A stretch of DNA of 64,000 nt from Parasedimentitalea maritima (GCF_005771405.1 NZ_VAUA01000010.1:1-64000); one strand, 5' to 3'; positions 16,145 to 26,780 are shown, counted from the stretch's first letter. The notes: generated by a model from the sequence alone, not told the origin. Program-made: numbers and translations.

Positions 16145-17341
16145 ATGGCTGACACCTGCGACATCCTGATTTCCGGCGGCGGCATTGCGGGTCTCACCGC
16201 AGCTGCTGCTTTTGGCTCGGCTGGTTTTGACGTGATCTGCGTTGATCCTACTGCACCTGTGACAGAACGTGACGCCGAAGGGTCAGATCTGCGCACAACC
16301 GCTTTTTTACAGCCAGCACAAGAGTTATTGCAGCGCTGTGGATTGTGGGACCGGCTGGCGGATCACGCTGCTGCCCTGCAAATCATGCGCATTGTTGATG
16401 CCGGTGGTGAAGTACCCGAACCTCGTGTGATCAAGGATTTCAACGCCGCAGACCTGTCGGACAAACCCTTTGGCTGGAACCTGCCCAACTGGCTGCTGCG
16501 TCGCGAGATATTGGCACGCCTGGACGAGCTGTCCAATGTCGATTTCCGCCCAGGTGTTGCCACCACCAGCCTGTTCACCCGCACTGCCGAAGCCCGTGTT
16601 GGCCTCAGCGATGGCAGCAGGGTCACAACAAAATTGGTCATAGCCTGTGACGGCCGCAGCTCTCCCATGCGCGAAGCTGCGGGAATTGCGGTAAACACCA
16701 CCCGTTACGGCCAAAAAGCGCTGGCTTTTGCGGTCACTCACCCAAAGCCGCACGACAATGTGTCGACAGAAGTGCATCGCTCCGGTGGGCCATTCACAAT
16801 GGTCCCCCTGCCCGACCATAACGGACAACCAAGTTCGGCAATTGTCTGGATGGAACGCGGCCCAAAGGCACAAGAACTGCAAGCCTTGCCAACCGAAGAA
16901 TTCGAGGTCGCGATGACACGGCGTTCCTGTGGCCAGTTGGGTGATCTGAAACTGGCTTCACGTCGCACCATATGGCCGATCATCAGCCAAGCCGCCGAAC
17001 GGCTGAATGGCGAGCGGCTGGCTCTGATGGCCGAAGCCGCCCATGTGGTGCCGCCCATTGGTGCGCAGGGGCTGAACATGTCGTTGGGCGATCTCGCCAG
17101 CCTGCTGGAGCTTGCCGAAGCCCGCCGTGACGGTCTGGGGGATACTCAGATGCTAGAGGCCTATCACAAGGCGCGCCACAGTGAGATCAAGTTACGGGTC
17201 AAGGGCATCGATATGCTGAACCGGGCCTCGATGTTGGAAGCCCGGCCCTTGCGGGATATGCGGGCGGCCGCACTGAACGCCTTTTACTCCATCGCACCAG
17301 TTCGCAAGACGCTCATGCGTACCGGTCTGGGCACGAAGTGA
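16145..17341 (+). CDS. UbiH/UbiF/UbiL-family FAD-dependent monooxygenase
   Basis: The 398-residue flavoprotein hydroxylase has an N-terminal FAD motif (DILISGGGIAGLTAAAAFGSAGF), ACDGRSSPMREAAGI, and the C-terminal FAD segment LALMAEAAHVVPPIGAQGLNMSLGD. The last usually reads GDAAH in UbiH and UbiF; AEAAH is what I associate with the alphaproteobacterial branch that includes UbiL. A ring-hydroxylation step in ubiquinone synthesis is the likely role. Its stop overlaps the next gene's GTG start, so the two are coupled. Confidence 0.85.
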   Translation: MADTCDILISGGGIAGLTAAAAFGSAGFDVICVDPTAPVTERDAEGSDLRTTAFLQPAQELLQRCGLWDRLADHAAALQIMRIVDAGGEVPEPRVIKDFNAADLSDKPFGWNLPNWLLRREILARLDELSNVDFRPGVATTSLFTRTAEARVGLSDGSRVTTKLVIACDGRSSPMREAAGIAVNTTRYGQKALAFAVTHPKPHDNVSTEVHRSGGPFTMVPLPDHNGQPSSAIVWMERGPKAQELQALPTEEFEVAMTRRSCGQLGDLKLASRRTIWPIISQAAERLNGERLALMAEAAHVVPPIGAQGLNMSLGDLASLLELAEARRDGLGDTQMLEAYHKARHSEIKLRVKGIDMLNRASMLEARPLRDMRAAALNAFYSIAPVRKTLMRTGLGTK

Positions 17342-18057
17342 GCCTGCGCCGGGTCAAACGGTTTTGCACCGGGCACTGGCAGTTGATGCTGCTGACTGCG
17401 CTAATCTTTGCGCTGTGGTCCACGCCAATTGTTGTGCCCCTCAAGATCCTGATCGTGTTGCTGCATGAACTCTCCCACGCGCTGATGACACTTCTCACCG
17501 GCGGGTCTGTCGAAAGCCTGACAATCGACCCACAACAAGGCGGAATGGTCATATCTCGCGGAGGTAGCCGCTTCCTGACGCTGAGCGCAGGCTACTGCGG
17601 CTCACTGCTGATTGGAGTGACACTGTTCCTGATTGCGGTGCGTACAAATTGGGACCGTTTTGTCATGGGGTTGCTTGCGGCAGTGATCCTTGCCGCTGCT
17701 GCCCTATACGTGCGCGACCTATTTGCCTTGGCATTCTGCATCGCCGCCGGCCTGCTGATGCTGGGCAGTTCCAAATATCTGTCGCATGGTTTCAACGATC
17801 TGGTGCTGCGGGTGATCGGGCTTAGCAGCATGATCTTTGTGCCCTACGACATTTTTAGCGACACAATTGCCCGATCTTACCTGCGCTCTGACGCCCGGAT
17901 GTTGGCCGAGGAATTCGGCGGCCCCACCCTGTTCTGGGGTGGAGCCTGGTTGATTATCTCGGGTCTGATCATCATGCGCTGTTTGCGCCGTGGTCTTGGC
18001 GCAAACAGCAACATGTCATTGCGTCAGCTCAAACGCACTCGACGTCAGAGAACCTGA
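17338..18057 (+). CDS. M50B-like membrane metalloprotease
   Basis: The 239-residue polytopic protein has HELSH (zinc-binding HExxH) in its second hydrophobic segment, then GGSVESLTIDPQQGGMVISRGG and an NPxG-like region lacking a clear Asp. This is the pattern of M50B-like putative membrane peptidases. Translation starts at GTG 17338, overlapping the stop of the hydroxylase gene as GTGA, which implies co-translation. Its 3' end overlaps the convergent aminotransferase by 13 bases. The substrate is unknown; the coupling to a quinone-type hydroxylase is intriguing but may be incidental. Confidence 0.75.
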   Translation: MSLRRVKRFCTGHWQLMLLTALIFALWSTPIVVPLKILIVLLHELSHALMTLLTGGSVESLTIDPQQGGMVISRGGSRFLTLSAGYCGSLLIGVTLFLIAVRTNWDRFVMGLLAAVILAAAALYVRDLFALAFCIAAGLLMLGSSKYLSHGFNDLVLRVIGLSSMIFVPYDIFSDTIARSYLRSDARMLAEEFGGPTLFWGGAWLIISGLIIMRCLRRGLGANSNMSLRQLKRTRRQRT

Positions 18058-19169
18058 TCCAGCGCCGTCTTGAGACGAGCCATAGTGGCATCCACATCAT
18101 AGAGCTTATCCAGACCAAACAGGCCCAGTCGGAAAGTCTGGAAATCCCCGGGCTCGTCACATTGCAGCGGCACCCCGGCGGCGATCTGCATCCCTAAAGC
18201 GGCGAACTTCTTGCCGGTGCTGATGTCCGGATCACTGGTATAGCTAACCACCACCCCCGGTGCGCCAACCCCATCAGCAGCAACCGAGGTCACGCCGTTT
18301 TCCTTAAGCATGGCACGCACACCATCGCCCAGCTCCCATTGCGCCTCTCGCAGCTTGTCGAACCCGTATTCCTTGGTTTCGGCCATGGTATCGCGGAAAT
18401 CCTTGAGCGCGTCGGTCGGCATAGTAGCGTGGTAGGCATGGCCGCCATTTTCATAGGCCTGCATGATGGTGCACCACTGTTTCAGGTTGATGGCAAAACT
18501 GTCAGACTGTGTCTCGGCCATCCGGGCCTCTGCCCGTTCGGACAACATCACCAGACCAGCACAGGGTGATGCCGACCAGCCCTTTTGAGGGGCGGAGATC
18601 AACACATCGACGCCAGTGCCTTTCATATCGATCCAGGCACAGCCCGAAGCGATGCAATCCAGAACCATCAATGCTCCAACTTCATGCGCAGCCTTGGCCA
18701 TGGCTTTGACATAGGTATCCGTCAGGATGACCCCAGCCGCCGTTTCCACATGCGGTGCGAAGACAATGCTCGGTTTCTTTTCCTTAATGGCCGCAATGAC
18801 CTCGCCGATGGGGGCAGGAGCAAAAGGCGACGGGCTAGTATTGCCGGTTTGGCGCGCCTTCATCACGGTAGTCGAGGATGTTAGGCCACCTGTTTCGAAG
18901 ATCTGGCTCCAGCGATAGGAAAACCAACCATTGCGCACTACCAGCACGTCTTCGCCACGTGCAAATTGACGGGCAACGGCCTCCATCGCATATGTGCCAC
19001 CCCCTGGGATCACAGCCACGGCCTCGGCCTTGTAGACCTCTTTGAGCATGGAATTGATATCCAGCATCACCTGCTGAAAGGTTTTAGACATGTGATTGAG
19101 CGAACGGTCTGTGAAGACCACCGAAAATTCATCCATCCCATCCGGGTCGACAGTTTGCAAAAGTGCCAT
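18045..19169 (-). CDS. Class V PLP-dependent aminotransferase
   Basis: 374 residues with the fold and motifs of the alanine-glyoxylate/serine-pyruvate aminotransferase group: VIPGGGTYAMEAVARQF near the N-terminus, VLDCIASGCAWIDMKGTGVDVLISAPQKGWSASPCAG with the Schiff-base lysine in APQKGW, and a C-terminal FRLGLFG. The ATG at 19169 has GAGGA upstream. Two Lrp-type regulator genes lie immediately upstream on the same strand, so amino-acid-responsive control is plausible. The exact substrate cannot be assigned. Confidence 0.85.
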   Translation of the reverse strand: MALLQTVDPDGMDEFSVVFTDRSLNHMSKTFQQVMLDINSMLKEVYKAEAVAVIPGGGTYAMEAVARQFARGEDVLVVRNGWFSYRWSQIFETGGLTSSTTVMKARQTGNTSPSPFAPAPIGEVIAAIKEKKPSIVFAPHVETAAGVILTDTYVKAMAKAAHEVGALMVLDCIASGCAWIDMKGTGVDVLISAPQKGWSASPCAGLVMLSERAEARMAETQSDSFAINLKQWCTIMQAYENGGHAYHATMPTDALKDFRDTMAETKEYGFDKLREAQWELGDGVRAMLKENGVTSVAADGVGAPGVVVSYTSDPDISTGKKFAALGMQIAAGVPLQCDEPGDFQTFRLGLFGLDKLYDVDATMARLKTALDQVL

Positions 19170-19274
19170 TTCTGATCCTCCAAATAGCGTTGCACAATGG
19201 CTATCCTTCTGGGGGCAACTTAGCAAAGCCTTCTTTGGTCGGTGCTGTTTGAAAGTGTATTTGCGAACAGCGGA

Positions 19275-19733
19275 TTACCCCAAAGGTCCCGGCCGCCTTT
19301 CTTCACTTAGCAGCACATTGGCCTCGACATCCCCCACCCCCGGCAAAGTCATCACCCGGCGGCGCAGCACTCGCTCAAAGTCAGCAATGTCACGGGCAGT
19401 GACCCGCAGACGGTAATCATACATACCCAATACGTGCTCTACCGTTTGCACTTCGGGAATTGCGCTGACCGCGCGTTCAAAGTCATCCAGACTGACCCGC
19501 CCCCTGGTGGCCAGTTTGATACCCAGAAACACAGTGACACCAAACCCCAGCTTTTCACGATCCAGATCCAGACGACGCCCGGCGATCACACCGCTGTCTT
19601 GCAACCGCTTTATTCGTCGCCATGTAGCGGGTTGGCTGAGCCCCAGTTGGCGCCCCAATGCCCCAGCCGACAAGTTAGCGTCCTGCGTCAATGCCAGCAG
19701 CAGTTTTTGATCGAACTCGTCGAGGTCGTTCAT
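19275..19733 (-). CDS. Lrp/AsnC-family regulator (second of a tandem pair)
   Basis: The 152-residue product has an N-terminal winged helix (DEFDQKLLLALTQDANLSAGALGRQLGLSQPATWRRIKRLQ) and a C-terminal RAM ligand-binding domain (VEHVLGMYDYRLRVTARD). Its ATG overlaps the stop of the upstream Lrp gene by four bases, indicating coupled translation and possible hetero-oligomers. It lies between the aminotransferase gene and the second Lrp gene. Confidence 0.9.
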   Translation of the reverse strand: MNDLDEFDQKLLLALTQDANLSAGALGRQLGLSQPATWRRIKRLQDSGVIAGRRLDLDREKLGFGVTVFLGIKLATRGRVSLDDFERAVSAIPEVQTVEHVLGMYDYRLRVTARDIADFERVLRRRVMTLPGVGDVEANVLLSEERRPGPLG

Positions 19734-20185
19734 AGCGGCAGCCCTTCATCACTCTTGATCCGAGCCACATGCATCAGTGCCTCAATGTCAGCGATATGCG
19801 GTAGGGTCAGGATGCCCGCACGATAGATCTGCTGATAATGGGCCATATCCCGCGCGATCACGGACAGGCGCACATCCACCCGGCCCAGAAAGGTTTGGAT
19901 CTCGATCACTTCGGGAATGCCGCGTGCTGCCTCGATAAAATCATCAAAAGCGCGGGTCTGGGTCTTGTCCAGTGTCACCCGCAGACTGACCTCAACCGCA
20001 TAGCCAAGCGCCCGCCAGTTGATCACCGCCTGTTGGCCGCGCAGCACACCTGTTTCACGCAGCTTGTCCAACCGGCGGGTCAGGCGCGAGTTTGAGACAC
20101 CCAAACGGTCCCCAAGATCAGGAATCGACTGGGCGGGATCACTTTGCAGGTTGCGTAGAATTCGTCGATCAAGGTTATCAAGCAT
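19730..20185 (-). CDS. Lrp/AsnC-family regulator (first of a tandem pair)
   Basis: The 151-residue product is a diverged paralogue of the adjacent gene: helix-turn-helix at about 3-45 (LDRRILRNLQSDPAQSIPDLGDRLGVSNSRLTRRLDKL) and a RAM domain with EIQTFLGRVDVRLSVIARD. It is divergent from ilvC with 131 bases between the starts, so autoregulation and control of ilvC are both possible. No convincing Lrp operator was picked out. Confidence 0.9.
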   Translation of the reverse strand: MLDNLDRRILRNLQSDPAQSIPDLGDRLGVSNSRLTRRLDKLRETGVLRGQQAVINWRALGYAVEVSLRVTLDKTQTRAFDDFIEAARGIPEVIEIQTFLGRVDVRLSVIARDMAHYQQIYRAGILTLPHIADIEALMHVARIKSDEGLPL

Positions 20186-20283
20186 GATTCAGTCGATATA
20201 CTGCCAATCGACGAATGGATAGTGCGAAAATCGCCTGAAATACCTCAAAAACGCTCTCGAACCCTGTGTGCATATCACTATGA

Positions 20284-21339
<1,056 letters not shown>

Positions 21340-21377
21340 GGATTGCGGGTCTAGGCCCGCTTTCAACCTGAATACCC

Positions 21378-21406
21378 AGGGCGTCCCCGACCGGGGCGCC
21401 CTTTTT
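21378..21406 (+). terminator. Rho-independent terminator of ilvC
   Basis: AGGGCG-T-CCCC pairs with GGGGCGCCCT around a short loop (one bulged T) and is followed by TTTTT. It lies about 40 bases after the ilvC stop and just before the ribosome site of the next gene. Confidence 0.88.
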
Positions 21407-21422
21407 CTCTGGAGAACCAAAC

Positions 21423-22337
21423 ATGACTGCGCCTGTTGGAATGATGAACTGGGTCAAGCTATTGAGCCTTGGCCTGATTTGGGGCGCGTCTTTCATGTTT
21501 ATTTCGGTGGCTCTGCGCGACTTGGGACCTCTCACCATCGTAGCCGGACGTGTTGGGCTGGGTGCAATAGTCCTGCTGGTCATCGTTCAACTAAAGGGCA
21601 TTGGCCTGCCTGACTGGCGCAGCAACACAGGACAGCGTGTTTGGGCTGCAGCTCTTGCCATGGGTTTTTTCTCCAGCGCCATGCCGTTTGCCTTGCTAAG
21701 TTGGGGGCAAAAATACGTAGCCAGCGGGTTCGCGGGCGTTTGTATGGCTGTGGTGCCTTTATTTGTCCTGCCATTGGCGCATTTTTTGGTGCCAGGTGAG
21801 CGGCTGACCTTACAACGCGGCATCAGCTTCCTGGTTGGCTTTGCCGGAGTTGTTGTGCTGATTGGGCTGGATGCTTTTAAGCTGATTGGCAGCGATTTTG
21901 AGGCCCTGGCTAGAGTTGCCTGCCTTGGTGCAGCTCTTTGTTATGCCTTCGGGGCCATCATAACCCGGTTGTGCCCCAAAACAGATATGCTCTCCCTTTC
22001 TGCCGCTGCTCTGCTTTCGGCAACAGTTATGATCCTGCCTTTTGCACTGATCCTCGAAGGTGTCCCACAAATGCCATCTGCCTTGTCTTTGGCGGCTATT
22101 TTGTATTTGGGGCTGCTCCCAACTGCCTTGGCACAGGTTTTGCTGGTACAGGTCATTCGAGACGCAGGCCCGAGTTTTATGTCCTTGGTGAACTATCAGT
22201 TGCCCGTTTGGTCGGTGCTGTTTGGTGTTGTGCTGTTGAATGAAATCCTGCCACCACAGCTCTATGTGTCACTCGCACTGATCTTAGGTGGGTTGCTCCT
22301 CAGCAAGAAACGCCGCAGAGCCATCGTCGCCACCTAA
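21423..22337 (+). CDS. EamA/DMT-superfamily transporter (first of two)
   Basis: The 304-residue integral membrane protein has about ten helices in two EamA repeats; typical motifs are LGLIWGASFMFISVAL, MPFALLSWGQKYVASGFAGV and YQLPVWSVLFGVVLLNE. Members export metabolites such as amino acids. The ATG follows TGGAG. The next gene is a clear paralogue in the same order and orientation, with 92 bases between them. Confidence 0.9.
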   Translation: MTAPVGMMNWVKLLSLGLIWGASFMFISVALRDLGPLTIVAGRVGLGAIVLLVIVQLKGIGLPDWRSNTGQRVWAAALAMGFFSSAMPFALLSWGQKYVASGFAGVCMAVVPLFVLPLAHFLVPGERLTLQRGISFLVGFAGVVVLIGLDAFKLIGSDFEALARVACLGAALCYAFGAIITRLCPKTDMLSLSAAALLSATVMILPFALILEGVPQMPSALSLAAILYLGLLPTALAQVLLVQVIRDAGPSFMSLVNYQLPVWSVLFGVVLLNEILPPQLYVSLALILGGLLLSKKRRRAIVAT

Positions 22338-22429
22338 AAGAACCAACACTTCGACCCAGAACGAAGGGATGGCAATTGACCCTGCCCACACTTTGACCTC
22401 ATGTACCTGCACACCCGCGAGGAGCACAC

Positions 22430-23386
22430 ATGACCGAAATCACTGGGCGACATTGGCTAATGGTCGCGATTCTGGGGCTGACCTGGGGTGGGACATTTCT
22501 GGTGATTGAGATCGCGCTGCGCGGCATCACACCATTTTGGCTGGCCGCGGCCCGGATTACCCTTGGTGCGCTCTTTACCACTGCCATTTGGCAGTTTCGC
22601 GGTGGCAAGCTGTTTTCTGCGCCCCCTGCCCCGTCCAACAAAATCGCCATATGCGCCCTTGGACTTCTCAGTTCAGCACTTCCGTTCATCCTGCTGAACT
22701 GGGGGCAGCAATATGTCACCTCTGGTTTCGCCGGGGTGTCGATGGCCTCGGTAGCCTTGATCGTGCTTCCATTGGCGCATTTCTTTGTTCCAGGTGAACG
22801 GCTGACATGGCGCCGGGCCCTGGGGTTTATCATCGGCTTTGTCGGGGTTGGCATACTGATCGGGGGTCAGGCCTTTAGCTCGAATGGAGCTGAGCTAGAG
22901 CTGTTCGGACGCATTGCCTGCATGAGTGCAGCCTGTTGCTACGCCTTCAGCTCAATTTTGATACGGCGGATGCCCAAAATCGATCCTATTGGAATGACAG
23001 CCGTTCTTTTGATCATTGGCGCCATGGTGGTCATCCCTTTGGCGCTGCTCGTCGAAGGCTTGCCACCGATTGTGGATAGGCAGACGTTGATTGCTACGGC
23101 CTTTCTCGGCCTGGTTCCGACCGCAGCGGCCAGTATTTTGCGGGTTTCGGTCGTGCGCAGCGCAGGACCGGTGTTCATGTCCTTAGTAAGCTATCAGGTG
23201 CCGGTTTGGTCGGTGCTGTTGGGCACCCTATTCCTCGCAGAACCGTTGCCCAGTGCAATGGTTTGGGCGCTGACGCTAATCCTGTGTGGAATGGGGCTCA
23301 GCCAATACGGTGCACTGATGCGACTGTTTGGACGCACACAACCAACCGCCAGCGTTACCCAACATATTAAGCGGAAAAGCCTCTAG
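22430..23386 (+). CDS. EamA/DMT-superfamily transporter (second of two)
   Basis: The 318-residue ten-helix transporter shares long stretches with the preceding gene ([38 protein letters not shown]), so the pair arose by tandem duplication and has since diverged. The substrate is unknown. CGAGGAG precedes the ATG. Its 3' end overlaps glmM by four bases, convergent. Confidence 0.9.
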   Translation: MTEITGRHWLMVAILGLTWGGTFLVIEIALRGITPFWLAAARITLGALFTTAIWQFRGGKLFSAPPAPSNKIAICALGLLSSALPFILLNWGQQYVTSGFAGVSMASVALIVLPLAHFFVPGERLTWRRALGFIIGFVGVGILIGGQAFSSNGAELELFGRIACMSAACCYAFSSILIRRMPKIDPIGMTAVLLIIGAMVVIPLALLVEGLPPIVDRQTLIATAFLGLVPTAAASILRVSVVRSAGPVFMSLVSYQVPVWSVLLGTLFLAEPLPSAMVWALTLILCGMGLSQYGALMRLFGRTQPTASVTQHIKRKSL

Positions 23387-24729
23387 ATAGTCACTGCAGT
23401 GCTGACTGCATCGACAACTGAATCCACAGTTTTGTTCAGCAAAGCTTCATCCTCGCATTCGGCCATCACCCGGATCAGCGGCTCGGTGCCCGATTTTCGG
23501 ATCAGCAAACGCCCCTGCCCGTTCAACGCCTGTTCGGCGCCTTGGATCGCGTCTTGAACTTGCTCGACTTCAAGCGGGGTTTGCCCTGCTTTGAAACGGA
23601 CGTTCTTCAACAGTTGCGGCACTGGCTGGAACTGTTCTGCCAACAGCGAGGCCTTCTGCTCAGAGCGCACCATCTCAGCCAGGAAATGCAGCCCAGCCAT
23701 CAACCCATCCCCGGTGGTCGCATAATCGGACATCACAATATGGCCGGATTGCTCGCCACCCAGATTAAAGCCGCCGCTGCGCATCCGCTCGACCACATAG
23801 CGGTCGCCTACAGCTGAACGTTCCAACCCAATTCCCCGTTCATTCAGGAAACGCTCAAGGCCAAGGTTGGACATCACGGTGGAGACCAGTGCACCGCCCG
23901 TCAACAAGCCCTGTTCGGCCCAACGCGAAGCCAAAAGCCCCATCAGCTGATCACCGTCCGCTACTTTCCCGTTTTCGTCGATCAGAATGACCCGATCGGC
24001 ATCCCCATCAAGACAGATCCCGACATGGGCACCATGGGCAACCACGGCCTCTGCAGCGGCCTGCGGATGGGTGGACCCGCACCCATCATTGATGTTCACA
24101 CCATCCGGCGAAACTCCGATTGGCACCACCTCGGCGCCCAGCTCCCACAAAATTTCTGGCGCCGCACGATAGGCTGCACCATTGGCACAATCGATCACCA
24201 CCTTCAGCCCATCAAAGCGGATATCCTTGGGCAATGAGCTTTTAACCCGTTCGCCATAGCGAAAGCGCGCATCATCAATCCGCTTGGCCCGGCCAATATT
24301 AGCGGTTTGAGCGGGTTCAACTCCGTTTTCAATCAGCGCCTCCAGCTCAAGTTCAGCACTGTCCGACAATTTGAACCCATCTGGGCCGAAAAATTTGATG
24401 CCGTTGTCCTCAGCCGGGTTGTGACTGGCTGAAATCATCACCCCAAGATCGGCCCGCATGGACCGCGTCATCAAACCTACAGCCGGGGTTGGTACCGGCC
24501 CCATCAACAGCACATTCATGCCTGTTGATGTCAGCCCTGCGGTCAGTGCACTTTCGAACATATAGCCAGACAACCGAGTATCTTTGCCGATCATCACTCG
24601 GTGCACACCCGAGGCATCTCTGCGGAAATAGCGCCCAACCGCTGCACCGATGCGCAGCGCCATTTCAGCGGTCATGGGGTGAATATTGGCGGTGCCACGC
24701 ACGCCGTCAGTACCGAATAGTTTACGCAT
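23383..24729 (-). CDS. glmM: Phosphoglucosamine mutase
   Basis: GlmM interconverts glucosamine-6- and glucosamine-1-phosphate for UDP-N-acetylglucosamine, needed for peptidoglycan and lipopolysaccharide. The 448-residue product begins [12 protein letters not shown], carries the phosphoserine loop [13 protein letters not shown] (Ser102), the metal loop CLDGDADRV, the sugar-binding GEQSGH and a C-terminal phosphate loop [12 protein letters not shown]. It follows folP and folB on the same strand with 21 bases to folP, giving a folB-folP-glmM operon. Confidence 0.97.
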   Translation of the reverse strand: MRKLFGTDGVRGTANIHPMTAEMALRIGAAVGRYFRRDASGVHRVMIGKDTRLSGYMFESALTAGLTSTGMNVLLMGPVPTPAVGLMTRSMRADLGVMISASHNPAEDNGIKFFGPDGFKLSDSAELELEALIENGVEPAQTANIGRAKRIDDARFRYGERVKSSLPKDIRFDGLKVVIDCANGAAYRAAPEILWELGAEVVPIGVSPDGVNINDGCGSTHPQAAAEAVVAHGAHVGICLDGDADRVILIDENGKVADGDQLMGLLASRWAEQGLLTGGALVSTVMSNLGLERFLNERGIGLERSAVGDRYVVERMRSGGFNLGGEQSGHIVMSDYATTGDGLMAGLHFLAEMVRSEQKASLLAEQFQPVPQLLKNVRFKAGQTPLEVEQVQDAIQGAEQALNGQGRLLIRKSGTEPLIRVMAECEDEALLNKTVDSVVDAVSTAVTI

Positions 24730-24750
24730 TTTGGTCTTTCTTTTCAGGTC

Positions 24751-25746
24751 TTAACGAACAGCTTGCCAAAGGCGAATGGCCTGCGCTGTTGCGGCGACAT
24801 CATGCACCCGTAGGAATTGCACGCCTTGGGCCAGTGCTGCAAGCCCCACTGCAATTGACCCCGGCGCCCGCGCGGTCGCCTGCGGTTCTTTGCCGATTGT
24901 ACCGATAAATCCCTTACGCGACACACCCAACAGAATGGGGCAACCCAGCCCATGAAACAAAGCAATGCCCTGCAGCAAAGCCAGATTATGCTCAAGTGTT
25001 TTGCCAAACCCGATACCCGGATCAATAACAATCTGATCACGCAAGACGCCAATGGCTTCCAACCGCTCTACCTGGGCAGCCAAAAAATCATAAACGTCGA
25101 GCAGAACATTTTCATAACTGGGGTCCTGCTGCATCGTCGCCGGATCACCCTGCGCATGCATCACACAGACGGGCACCCCTGCTGCAGCCGCGAGCGGTCC
25201 TAACTCCGGATCAAATGTGAACCCAGAGACGTCATTCACAAGACTAGCGCCTGCCTCCAACGTTGCAGCTGCAACGCCAGACTTTCGCGTATCGATCGAG
25301 ATTGGTACGTCGCTGACCTCACGCAGAGCTCGGATCACGGGTGCGGTACGAGTGATCTCTTCACTGTCGGGAACAAGAACTGCCCCAGGACGTGTAGATT
25401 CACCGCCAATATCTATTAGGTCAGCACCTTGCTCAACCATTTGCAGCGCGGCCCGAACAGCTACATTTGGATCATCATGATCACCACCATCAGAGAAACT
25501 GTCGGGCGTCACGTTGAGAATTCCCACAACTTGTGGCTGGCTCAGGTCCAGACCAGCAAAGGTAGGGCGATGGCCAGACAGGCGGCGCAGCACAACGTCA
25601 GGCACCAATCCAGCTGGAATGATATGAGATGGCGTGTCGCGGGTAAGTACTTCAGCATGACTGAACCACAGTGTTCCCCCAGCCAGCTCAACCGCGCCTT
25701 CTGGACGGGCCTCGCCATGTTGAACAAGGGGACGGTAATAGGTCAT
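24751..25746 (-). CDS. folP: Dihydropteroate synthase
   Basis: FolP condenses p-aminobenzoate with dihydropterin pyrophosphate in folate synthesis and is the sulfonamide target. The 331-residue product has the TIM-barrel signatures VGILNVTPDSFSDGG, DLIDIGGESTRPGA, VNDVSGF, DPGIGFGKTLEHNL and GVSRKGFIG. It is longer than the usual 270-280 residues because of an N-terminal extension of about 60 residues (HGEARPEGAVELAGGTLWFS), which I do not recognise. Its ATG overlaps the folB stop by four bases. Confidence 0.95.
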   Translation of the reverse strand: MTYYRPLVQHGEARPEGAVELAGGTLWFSHAEVLTRDTPSHIIPAGLVPDVVLRRLSGHRPTFAGLDLSQPQVVGILNVTPDSFSDGGDHDDPNVAVRAALQMVEQGADLIDIGGESTRPGAVLVPDSEEITRTAPVIRALREVSDVPISIDTRKSGVAAATLEAGASLVNDVSGFTFDPELGPLAAAAGVPVCVMHAQGDPATMQQDPSYENVLLDVYDFLAAQVERLEAIGVLRDQIVIDPGIGFGKTLEHNLALLQGIALFHGLGCPILLGVSRKGFIGTIGKEPQATARAPGSIAVGLAALAQGVQFLRVHDVAATAQAIRLWQAVR

Positions 25747-26663
25747 AGCTCGACCTGTGTCTCAGCAATCGCGCGCACTGGTACGCCCGAGGTTCCGGGC
25801 AATTCTGCACCAATCACCATCATTTCTCCGGCCTCTAGCAGGGTGGCGAACCACGCCGCGAGCTCTACTGGCTCAGAGGGCGGCACTGACGGGCCATCCA
25901 CCGCATCAAGAACAATTTTGGACGGTGCCCAGACACTGATCTGGCCATTCTTCATTGCCCAGTCCAGCTCGGTACGGGTCGCCACAACGACACAGCGGTC
26001 ATCGCGCGCGGCCAATCGCCAGGCATTTTGTTCTATGGCCAACAAATCAATCCGCCGTTCCGTCATCCCGTGCCCGGTGCGTGGCACCGCGAGTTCATGC
26101 GCACCAACACAAAGGATCAGTGGTCGCTCGCGCGATTGCATCTGGTCGATCCAACCACGCAGATTGCCGCTATCCACCGCAGCATTCCCTAGGTACATCA
26201 ACCTCGGGTGTGGGCGCTCTTCAACTTCGGTGCTGTGCAGCAGTTGATGCCGTGCGCGGACAATCTCAACGCCCAACGCACCCGAGCCGCGATCCAGCTT
26301 CTCAATCCGAACAAAAACCCGCACGGCTTGAGGTTCCAGCAAAATGCGGTCGGCGATCCGTTCAGCCAGTGTTTCCAGAAGGTTCAACCGTTCTTCTGAC
26401 AGTTCGTGAGCGATAGCCTCGGTTACTTTGTCGTAGGATAGAATACGATCAACGTCATCATCGACGTCATCCGGCAAAGGTTCAACTTCGACCACGACAT
26501 TAAAGCTGATACGCTGCGTATTCCCGCGCTCCGCTTGAAAGGCACCAATTTCGACTTCAACGATGTGATCGCGCAGGGAAATTCGGTCTAACACCTGATC
26601 AATTGCCGTTGCAGCAGCCCTCTCGGACGGATGTGCAAAAGCAAGGGGGATTTCTGAATTCAT
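25743..26663 (-). CDS. folB: Dihydroneopterin aldolase with a C-terminal kinase-like extension
   Basis: 306 residues. The N-terminal part (about 15-140) is FolB: DRISLRDHIVEVEIGAFQAERG, SYDKVTEAIAHELSEERLNLLETLAERIADRIL, and VRIEKLDRGSGALGVEIVR. FolB cleaves dihydroneopterin in folate synthesis. The remaining 160 residues (LILCVGAHELAVPRTGHGMTERRIDLLAIEQNAWRLAARDD onward) look like the end of an amino-acid-kinase fold, with WAPSKIVLDAV and ELAAWFATLLEAGEMMVIGAE. FolB alone is normally about 120 residues. The start at 26663 gives MNSEIPLAFAHPSE. It heads the folB-folP-glmM operon. Confidence 0.85.
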   Translation of the reverse strand: MNSEIPLAFAHPSERAAATAIDQVLDRISLRDHIVEVEIGAFQAERGNTQRISFNVVVEVEPLPDDVDDDVDRILSYDKVTEAIAHELSEERLNLLETLAERIADRILLEPQAVRVFVRIEKLDRGSGALGVEIVRARHQLLHSTEVEERPHPRLMYLGNAAVDSGNLRGWIDQMQSRERPLILCVGAHELAVPRTGHGMTERRIDLLAIEQNAWRLAARDDRCVVVATRTELDWAMKNGQISVWAPSKIVLDAVDGPSVPPSEPVELAAWFATLLEAGEMMVIGAELPGTSGVPVRAIAETQVEL

Positions 26664-26780
26664 AGAGTCGCGCCTTTGGCTGGCAGTGGTAGAGCTAGGT
26701 CTCACAGTCTAGAACATACGCCCACTGATAACAGCCCGACATACGCCACACCAGTGTCCAAAAACGGCGATGGAAAAAGG

